A DNA stretch of 7,815 bases from Accumulibacter sp. GTDB taxonomy: Bacteria; Pseudomonadota; Gammaproteobacteria; Burkholderiales; Rhodocyclaceae. Position 1 is the first letter of the stretch. The number at the start of each line of letters is the position of its first letter. A program made the translations under genes and the position numbers. The DNA lies in NCBI GenBank assembly GCA_031284185.1, contig JAITAJ010000248.1, forward strand, positions 1-7,815, given 5' to 3'. Positions 1-5,960 of this stretch are shown here, in pieces. The notes under the pieces were generated by a model, which did not search any database, was not told where the DNA came from, and worked only from the letters and a program-made list of their open reading frames with translations.

Positions 1-220
1 AACCACAGCGCCTCGCTTGAGACATGCGGGCATCGCGGCGCCATCCGGCCGCGCTACCACGTCGAGCACGAGTCCTTCGCCGGCTCCGGCCTCCGGTTCC
101 GGGGGCCGGTTTCCGGCGCCGGCGCGGCGGAAATGCTCCCGAGTCCGCGATTGTCTGCCTCGATCGTTTGCCCGGATACTTTGCCGGCGGCAGTTATTTC
201 CGGTCGCGCGGCGGATGGCG
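1..220. other. Unassigned GC-rich left edge
   Basis: I cannot assign a gene here. Plus frame 1 is open from the first base and has very GC-rich third codon positions over the first 130 bases or so, which could be the tail of an upstream gene. However, that frame has no stop until 346-348, inside the next gene, so a real gene end would need a frame change. The minus strand also has a long open frame that could belong to a divergent gene leaving the window leftward, with possible ATG codons near 25 and 33. Neither reading gives a family I recognise. Confidence 0.25.
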
Positions 221-249
221 TTCGGGAACGATTCGCGCGGATTTATAAT
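221..249 (+). promoter_or_regulatory. Candidate sigma70 promoter for the sugar-acid cluster
   Basis: A perfect -10 hexamer TATAAT lies at 244-249. The best-spaced -35 is TTCGGG at 221-226 with a 17-bp spacer, which is a poor match. A weak -35 with a perfect -10 fits an activator-assisted or regulated promoter. Transcription would start near 256 and leave a leader of about 75 nt before the GTG start at 333. No other promoter of this quality precedes the later cluster genes. Confidence 0.45.
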
Positions 250-279
250 GCCAAGTCGTTCCAGAAATGGGCCGGGGGG

Positions 280-317
280 AGGGGAGGATTCCCCTGGAAT
301 CGGATTCTTGTGATCAC
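280..317. promoter_or_regulatory. Nested palindromes in the cluster leader, possible operator
   Basis: Between the candidate promoter and the first gene three perfect palindromes are packed together: AGGGGA/TCCCCT (280-285 with 290-295), GATTCC/GGAATC (287-292 with 296-301, 3-nt spacer) and GTGATCAC (310-317). The first two overlap and are mutually exclusive as RNA hairpins. The position just downstream of the transcription start suits a repressor site, and TTGT-GATC-AC loosely resembles GntR/FadR-type half-sites. The function is inferred and no cognate regulator is visible in the window. Confidence 0.25.
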
Positions 318-332
318 GCTACGGGAGACCCA

Positions 333-1295
333 GTGGAAAAACATGTGATAAGCATCGTGGATTGCGACCATGAGAGCGTCGATATCGAGCGGGACGTGTT
401 GAAGGATACCGCGCTTGGCGAGGTCGCCTGGCTGAAATGCAAGACCGAGGACGAGATCATCGCCCAGTGCGCGGAAGCGGAGGGCCTGATCCTCCAGTAC
501 GCCCCGATGACCCGCCGGGTGCTGGAAAGGCTGCCGCGCTGCCGGGTCATCGCCCGTTACGGGGTCGGCGTCGACACCATCGATCTCGCGGCCGCGTCGG
601 AGCGCCGCGTCGTCATCTGCAACGTCCCCGACTACGGCACGAACGAGGTTTCCGATCACGCCCTGGCGCTGATGCTCACCCTCACGCGCAAGGTAGCGCT
701 GGCCAGCGCGTGCGTGAAGCGCGGCCAGTGGGATTACACGCTGGCCAAGCCCGTCCACCGTCACCAGTGCCAGACCATCGGCATCATCGGCATCGGGCGC
801 ATCGGCAGCGCGCTGGCCCGCAAGACGCACGGCCTGGGCATGCGGGTCATCGCCTGCGACCCCTACGTCCGGCAGGCCGATCTGCCCGATTACGTCGCGC
901 TCACCGATCTGGACGATCTGTTGCGGCGCTCCGACGTCGTTTCGGTGCATTGTCCGCTCACCGATGAGACCCGCCACCTGCTCGACGAGGCGAAACTTTC
1001 GCTGATGAAGCCGACGGCCTGCCTCATCAACACCGCGCGCGGCCACATCGTCGACGAAGCCGCGCTGGACAGATGCCTCTGCGGGAAAAAGCTCTCGGGC
1101 GCGGCAATGGACGTTCTCGCGGTCGAGCCTGGACCGGCGACGCATCCGTTGTTCAGGCACGAAAATTTCTACTGTACGCCGCACATGGCCTGGCATTCCG
1201 AGGAAGCCGCGCGGGAACTCAAGCGCAAGGCCGCCGAAGAAGTCCGGCGGGTGCTGCGCGGCGAGGCGCCCAGCTACCAGGTCAACAAGTTCTGA
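333..1295 (+). CDS. CtBP-like D-2-hydroxyacid dehydrogenase (NAD-dependent)
   Basis: This 320-residue protein belongs to the D-isomer 2-hydroxyacid dehydrogenase superfamily, which interconverts 2-hydroxyacids and 2-ketoacids with NAD(P). The segments ARYGVGVDTIDLAAA and CNVPDYGTNEVSDHALAL resemble the C-terminal-binding-protein/phosphoglycerate-dehydrogenase branch. The Rossmann motif GIGRIG is at residues 153-158, followed by an acidic residue (D176) that favours NAD. The catalytic triad is present: Arg236 in NTARG, Glu265 in AVEPG and His284 in TPHMAWHS. I chose the GTG start at 333 because GGGAG lies 5 nt upstream and the family core begins there; an in-frame ATG at 267 would add 22 unlikely residues. 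It is the first gene of the cluster, and its substrate is probably a sugar acid or keto acid linked to KDG metabolism. That last point is inference from the neighbours. Confidence 0.88.
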   Translation: MEKHVISIVDCDHESVDIERDVLKDTALGEVAWLKCKTEDEIIAQCAEAEGLILQYAPMTRRVLERLPRCRVIARYGVGVDTIDLAAASERRVVICNVPDYGTNEVSDHALALMLTLTRKVALASACVKRGQWDYTLAKPVHRHQCQTIGIIGIGRIGSALARKTHGLGMRVIACDPYVRQADLPDYVALTDLDDLLRRSDVVSVHCPLTDETRHLLDEAKLSLMKPTACLINTARGHIVDEAALDRCLCGKKLSGAAMDVLAVEPGPATHPLFRHENFYCTPHMAWHSEEAARELKRKAAEEVRRVLRGEAPSYQVNKF

Positions 1296-1323
1296 AGGAC
1301 GCGGAAGAAGCGGGCGGAAAATC

Positions 1324-1388
1324 GGCGGCAGTCATTCGAGCGAAGCCGCCCGAGACGAGCCTGGAAGGGGTTCTCTCCTCTTCCGGGC
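1324..1388 (+). other. Two consecutive intercistronic hairpins
   Basis: In the 121-nt gap between genes 1 and 2 the RNA can fold GGCGGC (1324-1329) with GCCGCC (1345-1350). It can then form a 12-bp stem, 1359-1370 with 1377-1388, with two G-U pairs and a 6-nt loop TTCTCT. No U-tract follows, so this is not an intrinsic terminator. It more likely affects mRNA processing, stability or partial attenuation between the first dehydrogenase and the rest of the cluster. That role is inferred. Confidence 0.4.
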
Positions 1389-1416
1389 GTGGGTTTCAGA
1401 CCGGAGTGAGTTTACG

Positions 1417-2427
1417 ATGAAAAGCCTTCGATACAGGGCCGCGGAACAGGTCGAGGTCGTCGAGACGGCCAAACCGGAGATCGGGCCGGGCGAGGTCCTG
1501 ATCAAGGTGGCCTACGCGGGTGTCTGCGGCTCCGACATGATCATCTACCGGGGCATTCACTCGCGCGCCAAGGCGCCGCTGATCATGGGCCACGAGTTTT
1601 CCGGGGTCATCGAGAGCGGGCACGGCACCCTGCCGCCGGGCACGCCGGTGACCGTTTATCCGCTTCTTTCCTGTGGCCGCTGCCAACCGTGCAGGAGCGG
1701 TTACGCGCACGTTTGCGATACGCTCGGACTGATCGGCATCGACCGCGACGGCGGCATGGCCGAATACGTCAAGGTTCCCGAAGAGAAGATCGTCCCCCTC
1801 CCGCCCGGCTTCCCGCTCAAGCTGGGCGCCTTCATCGAGCCGGTCGCCGTCGGCGTGCATGCCGTCTCCCGCTCGCGCTACCGGCCCGGCGACAGCGCCG
1901 TCGTTTACGGCGCGGGGCCGATCGGCCTGTGCGTCGCCGGCTGCCTGAGCTATTTCGGCGCGTCCAGAGTGATCGTCATCGAAGCCAACCCCCACCGGCT
2001 CGATGTCGCCCGGCAGATGGGCTTCACCACCATCGACGCGGCCCGCGAGGATGTCCGCGCCGGGGTGCGCGAACACACCCAGGGGCGCAACGCCGATCTG
2101 GCCTTCGACTGCGCCGCCCATCCCAGCGTCCAGGACACCATTCTCGACATCCTGCGCGTACAGGGAACCGGCATCGTCGTCGGCTCGTACAAGAAGCCGG
2201 CGGAAGTCGACCTGATCAAGATCGAATTCAAGGAACTCACGCTCGTCGGCATACGTGTCTATGAATGGCGCGACTTTGAAACGGCAACCGCCATTCTGCG
2301 AAGCGGGCGCGTCGATTTCGAGCGTCTGCTCTCGGTCGCCGCGCCGGAGGAAGCCCCGCGGCAGTTCGCCAGACTGCTCGCCGGCGATACCGACGCCATC
2401 AAGCTGCTCTTCAAGCTCGGCGAATGA
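1417..2427 (+). CDS. Zinc-dependent medium-chain alcohol/polyol dehydrogenase (L-galactonate/threonine dehydrogenase type)
   Basis: This 336-residue medium-chain dehydrogenase oxidises a secondary hydroxyl of a polyol or sugar acid with NAD. Catalytic zinc ligands are visible: Cys37 in GVCGSD, His59-Glu60 in GHEFSG and Glu141 in IEPVAVGVHA. The structural zinc lobe is Cys86, Cys89, Cys92 and Cys100 (C-x2-C-x2-C-x7-C). The Rossmann motif GAGPIG is at 165-170, with Glu189 ending the second strand, which favours NAD over NADP. Length and layout match LgoD (L-galactonate 5-dehydrogenase), threonine and sorbitol dehydrogenases. In this context, oxidation of an aldonate to a ketouronate-like intermediate is plausible but unproven. 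The ATG has GGAGTG at 1403-1408, 8 nt upstream. The stop region overlaps an ATG at 2424 that I reject as the next gene's start. Confidence 0.92.
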   Translation: MKSLRYRAAEQVEVVETAKPEIGPGEVLIKVAYAGVCGSDMIIYRGIHSRAKAPLIMGHEFSGVIESGHGTLPPGTPVTVYPLLSCGRCQPCRSGYAHVCDTLGLIGIDRDGGMAEYVKVPEEKIVPLPPGFPLKLGAFIEPVAVGVHAVSRSRYRPGDSAVVYGAGPIGLCVAGCLSYFGASRVIVIEANPHRLDVARQMGFTTIDAAREDVRAGVREHTQGRNADLAFDCAAHPSVQDTILDILRVQGTGIVVGSYKKPAEVDLIKIEFKELTLVGIRVYEWRDFETATAILRSGRVDFERLLSVAAPEEAPRQFARLLAGDTDAIKLLFKLGE

Positions 2428-2465
2428 TCTGGAAGCGGAACCCAAACAGCGACAAGGAGAACGAA

Positions 2466-3221
2466 ATGCTGGACATCTTCAGTCTCAAGGGTCGAGTGGC
2501 CCTGATCACCGGCGCCAACCGCGGCCTCGGTCAAGCCATGGCGGTCGGACTGGCCCGGGCCGGCGCGTCGGTCGCCGTCGTCGGTCGCACGAGCGCGCCG
2601 CAGGTCATCGAAGAAATCGAGGCCCAGGGCGCGCGCGGAAAATTCTACGCGCACGACCTGGCCGACATCGACGGCATTCCGGCGCTCGTCGCCCGCGTCA
2701 AGGCCGACTTCGGCAGGATCGACATCCTGGTCAACAACGCCGGAATGCAAAGCCGGCACAAGGCCGCCGAATTTCCCAGAAAGGACTGGGACCAGGTGAT
2801 CAACGTCAACATGAACGCGGTCTTCTTCATGTGTCAGGAAGTCGGCAAGGTCATGCTGGCGCAGAAGCGGGGCAAGATCATCAACATCGCCTCGCTGCTC
2901 TCCTTCCAGGGAGGTCTCACGGTGCCGGCATACGCCGCGAGCAAGGGCGGCGTCGCGCAATTCACCAAGAGTCTGGCCAACGAGTGGGCGAGCCAGGGCA
3001 TCAACGTCAACGGCATCGCGCCGGGCTACATGGAAACCGAGATGAATACGGCGCTGATCGCCGACGCCACGCGCAGCCGGCAGATTCTGGAACGGATCCC
3101 GGCGGGGCGCTGGGGAAGGCCGGAAGACATGGTCGGCGCGGTGATCTACCTCGCCTCCCCCGCTTCCGACTACGTGAACGGCACCCTCATCACCATCGAC
3201 GGCGGATGGATGGGGCGGTAG
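2466..3221 (+). CDS. kduD: KduD-type short-chain dehydrogenase (2-dehydro-3-deoxy-D-gluconate 5-dehydrogenase / 2-deoxy-D-gluconate 3-dehydrogenase)
   Basis: This is a 251-residue classical short-chain dehydrogenase. The cofactor motif TGANRGLG is at residues 15-22, NNAG at 90-93, and the catalytic Ser143, Tyr156 and Lys160 (YAASK) are all present. Several stretches are KduD-like as I recall the family: FSLKG at the start, KIINIASLLSFQGG, LANEWA, APGYMETEMN, RIPAGRWG and the end SDYVNGTLITIDGGW. KduD reversibly interconverts 2,5-diketo-3-deoxygluconate and KDG in the cytoplasm during pectin and uronate breakdown. Here KDG would pass to the kinase and aldolase downstream. I chose ATG 2466 because AAGGAG lies at 2454-2459, 6 nt upstream. 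An earlier in-frame ATG at 2424 overlaps the previous stop and adds 14 unusual residues. No kduI is seen next to it, so the actual substrate may differ. Confidence 0.9.
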   Translation: MLDIFSLKGRVALITGANRGLGQAMAVGLARAGASVAVVGRTSAPQVIEEIEAQGARGKFYAHDLADIDGIPALVARVKADFGRIDILVNNAGMQSRHKAAEFPRKDWDQVINVNMNAVFFMCQEVGKVMLAQKRGKIINIASLLSFQGGLTVPAYAASKGGVAQFTKSLANEWASQGINVNGIAPGYMETEMNTALIADATRSRQILERIPAGRWGRPEDMVGAVIYLASPASDYVNGTLITIDGGWMGR

Positions 3222-3228
3222 TTCTCGG

Positions 3229-3360
3229 AGGACAGGGGACAGGGGACAGGGGACAGAGGACAGTGGCTTGAGAGGACAGAAGGGCGCCCGTTCAGAGGAC
3301 AGTAGCTTGAGAGGACAGAGGGCGCCCGTTCAGAGGACAGAGGACAGCATCTTGAGAGGG
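3229..3360 (+). repeat. Purine-rich heptamer repeat array, copy 1
   Basis: The array begins 8 nt after the kduD stop. It opens with tandem GGACAGG/GGACAGA heptamers (3229-3263). It then shows two near-identical units of 39 and 38 bp (3256-3294 and 3295-3332), each made of GAGGACAG, T(G/A)GCTTGAG, AGGACAGA and the palindrome GGGCGCCC followed by GTTCA. A partial third unit (two AGGACAG, then CATCTTGAGAGG) ends at 3360. It splits kduD from eda inside what should be one operon. Spacing and composition differ from CRISPR arrays. Related heptamers recur after the kinase gene and around the autotransporter remnant. Confidence 0.9.
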
Positions 3361-3400
3361 CGGAGGGGCGTCGGGCGTGATCCTCTCACCGAATTTTTTT
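3353..3400 (+). terminator. Possible weak attenuator between kduD and eda
   Basis: TGAGAGG (3353-3359) can pair with CCTCTCA (3382-3388) across a 22-nt loop, and a run of seven T follows at 3394-3400. The loop is long and the gap between stem and T-run is 5 nt, so termination would be partial at best. The left arm is part of the heptamer array, so the repeat itself may have created the structure. The eda Shine-Dalgarno begins 8 nt after the T-run. Confidence 0.3.
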
Positions 3401-3418
3401 GACAGACAGGAGAAAGAC

Positions 3419-4105
3419 ATGGCAAGCAAGGACAAATTTTCGGTATTGTCGGCAATACTCGATCAATCGGTGATCCCGGTGTTCTACCACCCGGACGAGG
3501 AAGTATGCCGGAACGTGATCCAGGCCTGCGCCAACGGCGGCTGCAAGTGCGTCGAATTCACCAACCGGGGGGACTTCGCGGCGGATACCTTCCTCAGAGT
3601 CACCCAGCACTTCGCCAAGGCCGATCCGAGCGTGATCATGGGAGTCGGTTCCGTGGTCGACGCGCCGACGGCGGCGCTCTACATCGCCTACGGCGCCAAA
3701 TTCGTCGTCGGCCCGCTGCTCAATGCCGAAGTCGCCAAGATATGCAACCGACGCGGCATCCCCTACAGCCCCGGCTGCGGTTCCGCCAGCGAAATCGGCG
3801 ACGCGCAGGAACTCGGCTGCGACATCATCAAGGTCTTCCCCGGCGCCTCGGTCGGCGGGCCCGATTTCGTCAAGAGCGTCATGGGGCCGATGCCCTGGAC
3901 GCGCATCATGCCCACGGGCGGCGTCGAACCCACCGAAGAATCGCTGAAGAAATGGTTTGGCGCCGGCATCGTCGCCTGCGGCGTCGGTTCCAACCTGATC
4001 ACCAAGAAGCTCCTCGAAGCCAAGGATTACAAGGGCCTCGAAGAAAACGTCCGGCAGACCCTCGCCCTGGTGAAGCGCGTCAAGGCCGAACTCGCCGCCA
4101 AGTGA
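3419..4105 (+). CDS. eda: KDPG / 4-hydroxy-2-oxoglutarate aldolase family protein
   Basis: This 228-residue class I aldolase of the Eda family cleaves 2-keto-3-deoxy-6-phosphogluconate to pyruvate and glyceraldehyde-3-phosphate. The Schiff-base lysine is Lys138 in the IIKVFPG motif and the conserved acid is Glu46 in EFTNRG. Phosphate-loop residues appear in PTGGV (165-169) and GVGS (188-191). The Eda segment usually written PGVSTPSE reads PGCGSASE here, and YHPDEEV near residue 23 marks a branch I also associate with Bacteroidetes. The start is ATG 3419, with AGGAGA at 3408-3413 and 5 nt spacing; an in-frame GTG at 3377 lies in repeat-proximal DNA and is rejected. It sits between kduD and the sugar kinase, which supports KDPG as substrate, though a related keto-deoxy acid phosphate is possible. 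Confidence 0.9.
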   Translation: MASKDKFSVLSAILDQSVIPVFYHPDEEVCRNVIQACANGGCKCVEFTNRGDFAADTFLRVTQHFAKADPSVIMGVGSVVDAPTAALYIAYGAKFVVGPLLNAEVAKICNRRGIPYSPGCGSASEIGDAQELGCDIIKVFPGASVGGPDFVKSVMGPMPWTRIMPTGGVEPTEESLKKWFGAGIVACGVGSNLITKKLLEAKDYKGLEENVRQTLALVKRVKAELAAK

Positions 4106-4222
4106 GCGTCCCTCCGTGAACCCCCGTCAACCGCGGCGAGCGCGCCGGCGTCACGAGAACGGCGGATGCCCTCGTACCCATCGCGCCCGTCGTGGCCCTC
4201 TCTTTTTTGAAAGGATCATTCC

Positions 4223-5323
4223 ATGAGCGAACTCATCGTCAAACCGGCCGATCAGGCCCAATGGGACTGTGTTTCCTTCGGCGAAGTCATGCTTCGTCTC
4301 GACCCCGGCCCCGGTCGCGTGCGCAACGCCCGCGCTTTCCAGGTCTGGGAAGGCGGTGGCGAATACAACGTCACCCGCGCCATCAGAAAATGCTGGCAGA
4401 AACGCGCCGCCGTCGTCACCGCGCTGCCCAAGAATGACCTTGGCTGGCTCGTCGAAGACTTCATCATGCAAGGCGGCGTCGACATGCGTCACTGCCTCTG
4501 GCGCGACTTCGACGGTCTTGGCAAGAACACCCGGGTCGGCCTCAACTTCACCGAAAAAGGCTTCGGCATCCGTCCCGCGCTGGGCTGTTCCGACCGCGCC
4601 AACAGTGCCGCTTCGCAGATCAAGCCCGGTGAAGTCGACTGGGACCGTGTTTTCGGCGAAGAAGGCGCGCGCTGGTTTCACACCGGCGGCATTTTCGCCG
4701 CCCTGGCCTCGAACACCGCCGAAGCCGTCATCGAAGCCGTCGAAGCCGCCAAGAAATACGGAACCGTCGTCTCCTACGACCTCAACTACCGCGCCTCGCT
4801 GTGGAAGAGTCAAGGCGGCAAGGAAGCCGCGCAGCGCGTCAACCGCGCCATTGCCAAGAACGTCGACGTCATGATCGGCAACGAAGAAGACTTCACCGCC
4901 TGTCTCGGTTTTGAAGTCGAGGGCGCGGACGAACACCTGACAAACATCAAGACCGATTCGTTCGCCAAGATGATTCAGAAGGCGGTGAGCGCGTACCCGA
5001 ACTTCAAGGTGGCCGCTACGACCCTGCGCAATGCCAAGACGGCGACGATCAACGACTGGTCGGCGATCCTGTGGTACGAAGGCAAGATTTACGAGTCGAT
5101 CAAGCGCGACAACCTGGAGATTTACGACCGGGTGGGTGGTGGTGACGGCTTCGCCTCGGGGCTGATCCACGGTTTTCTGGAAGGCAAGGGGCCGCAGGCG
5201 GCGGTCGAATACGGCGCGGCGCACGGCGCGCTGGCGATGACCACGCCGGGCGATACCTCGATGGCGCGTGTCGAGGAAGTCGAAGCCGCGATGAAGGGCA
5301 AGGGCGCGCGCGTCATTCGCTGA
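4223..5323 (+). CDS. PfkB-family sugar kinase, probable 2-keto-3-deoxygluconate kinase
   Basis: This 366-residue ribokinase/PfkB kinase most likely phosphorylates KDG to KDPG with ATP, supplying the aldolase encoded just upstream. The N-terminal motif FGEVMLRLDPGP and the substrate-loop glycines GGGEYNV (44-50) are present. SYDLNYRASLW (184-194) and GNEED (219-223) are typical of KdgK-like members. The signature DRVGGGDGFASG carries the catalytic base Asp308. It is longer than classical KdgK (about 310 residues), with extra N-terminal and mid-protein residues. The start has AAAGGA at 4210-4215, 7 nt upstream. Codon choice changes within the gene: before about codon 231 alanine is mostly GCC, after it mostly GCG, which hints at a mosaic origin. 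The kinase family is firm; KDG as substrate rests on context. Confidence 0.9.
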   Translation: MSELIVKPADQAQWDCVSFGEVMLRLDPGPGRVRNARAFQVWEGGGEYNVTRAIRKCWQKRAAVVTALPKNDLGWLVEDFIMQGGVDMRHCLWRDFDGLGKNTRVGLNFTEKGFGIRPALGCSDRANSAASQIKPGEVDWDRVFGEEGARWFHTGGIFAALASNTAEAVIEAVEAAKKYGTVVSYDLNYRASLWKSQGGKEAAQRVNRAIAKNVDVMIGNEEDFTACLGFEVEGADEHLTNIKTDSFAKMIQKAVSAYPNFKVAATTLRNAKTATINDWSAILWYEGKIYESIKRDNLEIYDRVGGGDGFASGLIHGFLEGKGPQAAVEYGAAHGALAMTTPGDTSMARVEEVEAAMKGKGARVIR

Positions 5324-5325
5324 GG

Positions 5326-5474
5326 TTCAGAGGGTTTCAGAGGATTTCAGAGGACAGAAGCTGGAGAAGACAGAAGACAGATTCGCTTGGGCGCTTCGCG
5401 CCGGATGAGGGAGGAAAAACCGGGCGCTCGGTTTTTCTGTCTTCTGTCTTCTGTCTTCTGTCCTCTGTCCTCTG
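5326..5474. repeat. Heptamer repeat element, copy 2, with inverted arms and core
   Basis: Directly after the kinase stop come three TTCAGAGG octamers at 10-bp spacing (5326-5353). The left arm (5348-5380) has CAGAGGACAG and two AAGACAG heptamers. The right arm (5437-5474) is three CTGTCTT, two CTGTCCT and a final CTG, so it is the left arm inverted. The core (5381-5436) contains GGCGC-TTC-GCGCC (5390-5402) and an A/T-flanked hairpin. The same core reappears in opposite orientation near 5871-5925. I see no protein-coding capacity, so this looks like a small non-autonomous or structure-forming repeat. Confidence 0.85.
5415..5436. terminator. Bidirectional terminator-like hairpin inside the repeat core
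   Basis: AAAAACCG (5415-5422) pairs perfectly with CGGTTTTT (5429-5436) around a GGCGCT loop. A T5 tract lies on the 3' side in both directions. It is 92 nt after the kinase stop with no gene between, so it may end the cluster transcript. The G/C part of the stem is short, so efficiency is uncertain. Confidence 0.45.
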
Positions 5475-5798
5475 GAACGGATTGCCTTGCCCGATGGATA
5501 TATGATAACTTTACGCCTCGCCTCGCATCAGAAGATAGAAAGAAACGAAGTTCCGAAAAGGGAAAAAAGGGTAAGACATTTGACATGAATTATGCCAACA
5601 TAATCATCGAGGCAAGCGGTTCAGTATACAGAGGACAGAGAACAGAAGACAGTGATTCTTGCGCGGAATTTACCTCCGAGCGTAATCACTTCCTCGCCGC
5701 CCGCCGCTTCACCTCTTCCCCCGCCGATCCCCATTCTCCCCTCCGTTCCAGTTCCCCGGCTTCTTCATTCGCCGCTTCCGTTTCGTAGAAACACAAGG
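5475..5798. other. Gene-free stretch between repeat copies
   Basis: I see no convincing gene. The left part (5500-5610) is AT-rich for this DNA and holds TTGACA (5580-5585) followed by the palindrome ATTATG-CCAA-CATAAT (5589-5604). No well-spaced -10 is present, so a promoter call is weak. The right part (5653-5788) is pyrimidine-rich, and one plus frame ends with TAG at 5786-5788, 10 nt before a strong terminator. It may be the worn 3' end of a lost gene, but nothing in it is recognisable. Confidence 0.35.
5629..5652 (+). repeat. Isolated short heptamer repeat
   Basis: Three consecutive degenerate units (CAGAGGA, CAGAGAA, CAGAAGA) plus CAG have the same period and composition as the larger arrays. 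No inverted partner or core adjoins them, so this is either a seed or a decayed copy of the repeat family. Confidence 0.7.
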
Positions 5799-5830
5799 CG
5801 TGTCCCGCTTGACGGGACGCGGCTTTTTTT
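5799..5830 (+). terminator. Rho-independent terminator
   Basis: CGTGTCCCG (5799-5807) pairs with CGGGACGCG (5813-5821) through nine pairs including one T-G, around a 5-nt loop, and seven T follow at 5824-5830. This is a textbook plus-strand intrinsic terminator. No intact gene ends just before it. It could be the original terminator of the sugar-acid cluster, pushed away from the kinase by repeat insertion, or the relic of a lost gene. Confidence 0.8.
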
Positions 5831-5840
5831 GCGCCTCGAT

Positions 5841-5960
5841 TTCAGAGAACGGATATTTCAGAAGACAGAGAAACCCAGCGTTCGGTTTTTCGTCCCTCCC
5901 CCGGCGCGAAGCGCCGCAAATCTATCTGTCTTCTGTCTTCTCAAATCTCTGTCCTCTGAA
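5841..5960. repeat. Heptamer repeat element, copy 3, inverted relative to copy 2
   Basis: The left arm (5841-5870) holds TTCAGAGAA and TTTCAGAAGACAGAG. The right arm (5926-5960) holds CTGTCTT units and CTGTCCTCTGAA. The core between them (5871-5925) contains CGGTTTTTCGTCCCTC and GGCGC-GAA-GCGCC, which match the reverse complement of the copy 2 core with scattered changes. The A/T-flanked hairpin is degraded compared with copy 2. The right arm abuts the autotransporter remnant with no intervening sequence. Confidence 0.8.

Noticed and set aside
267..332. Upstream ATG as start of the hydroxyacid dehydrogenase
   Set aside because: It would add 22 residues encoded by the palindromic leader. The GTG at 333 has a well-placed GGGAG and begins the family core.
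243..1196. 317-codon open frame on the minus strand opposite the hydroxyacid dehydrogenase
   Set aside because: It is antisense to a gene with a full catalytic triad and Rossmann motif. Its protein is Arg/Asp/Val-rich with no family resemblance, as expected for a GC-rich shadow frame.
1396..2445. 349-codon minus-strand frame opposite the zinc dehydrogenase (and similar frames at 2259-2960 and 4151-5224)
   Set aside because: All lie exactly opposite well-supported enzymes, have shadow-type composition and lack plausible translation signals.
3229..3360. CRISPR array
   Set aside because: Units are contiguous heptamers and 38-39-bp tandem copies, with no unique spacers of even length and no cas genes.
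3399..3404. Perfect TTGACA just before eda, as a -35 promoter element
   Set aside because: The correctly spaced -10 would fall inside the eda coding sequence (GCAAGC) and does not match.
5347..5586. Plus and minus open frames across the repeats (5387-5788 plus, 5347-5586 minus)
   Set aside because: Their sequence is translation of the heptamer arms and core (runs such as RGQKTEDRRQ), not protein-like, and they lack ribosome sites.
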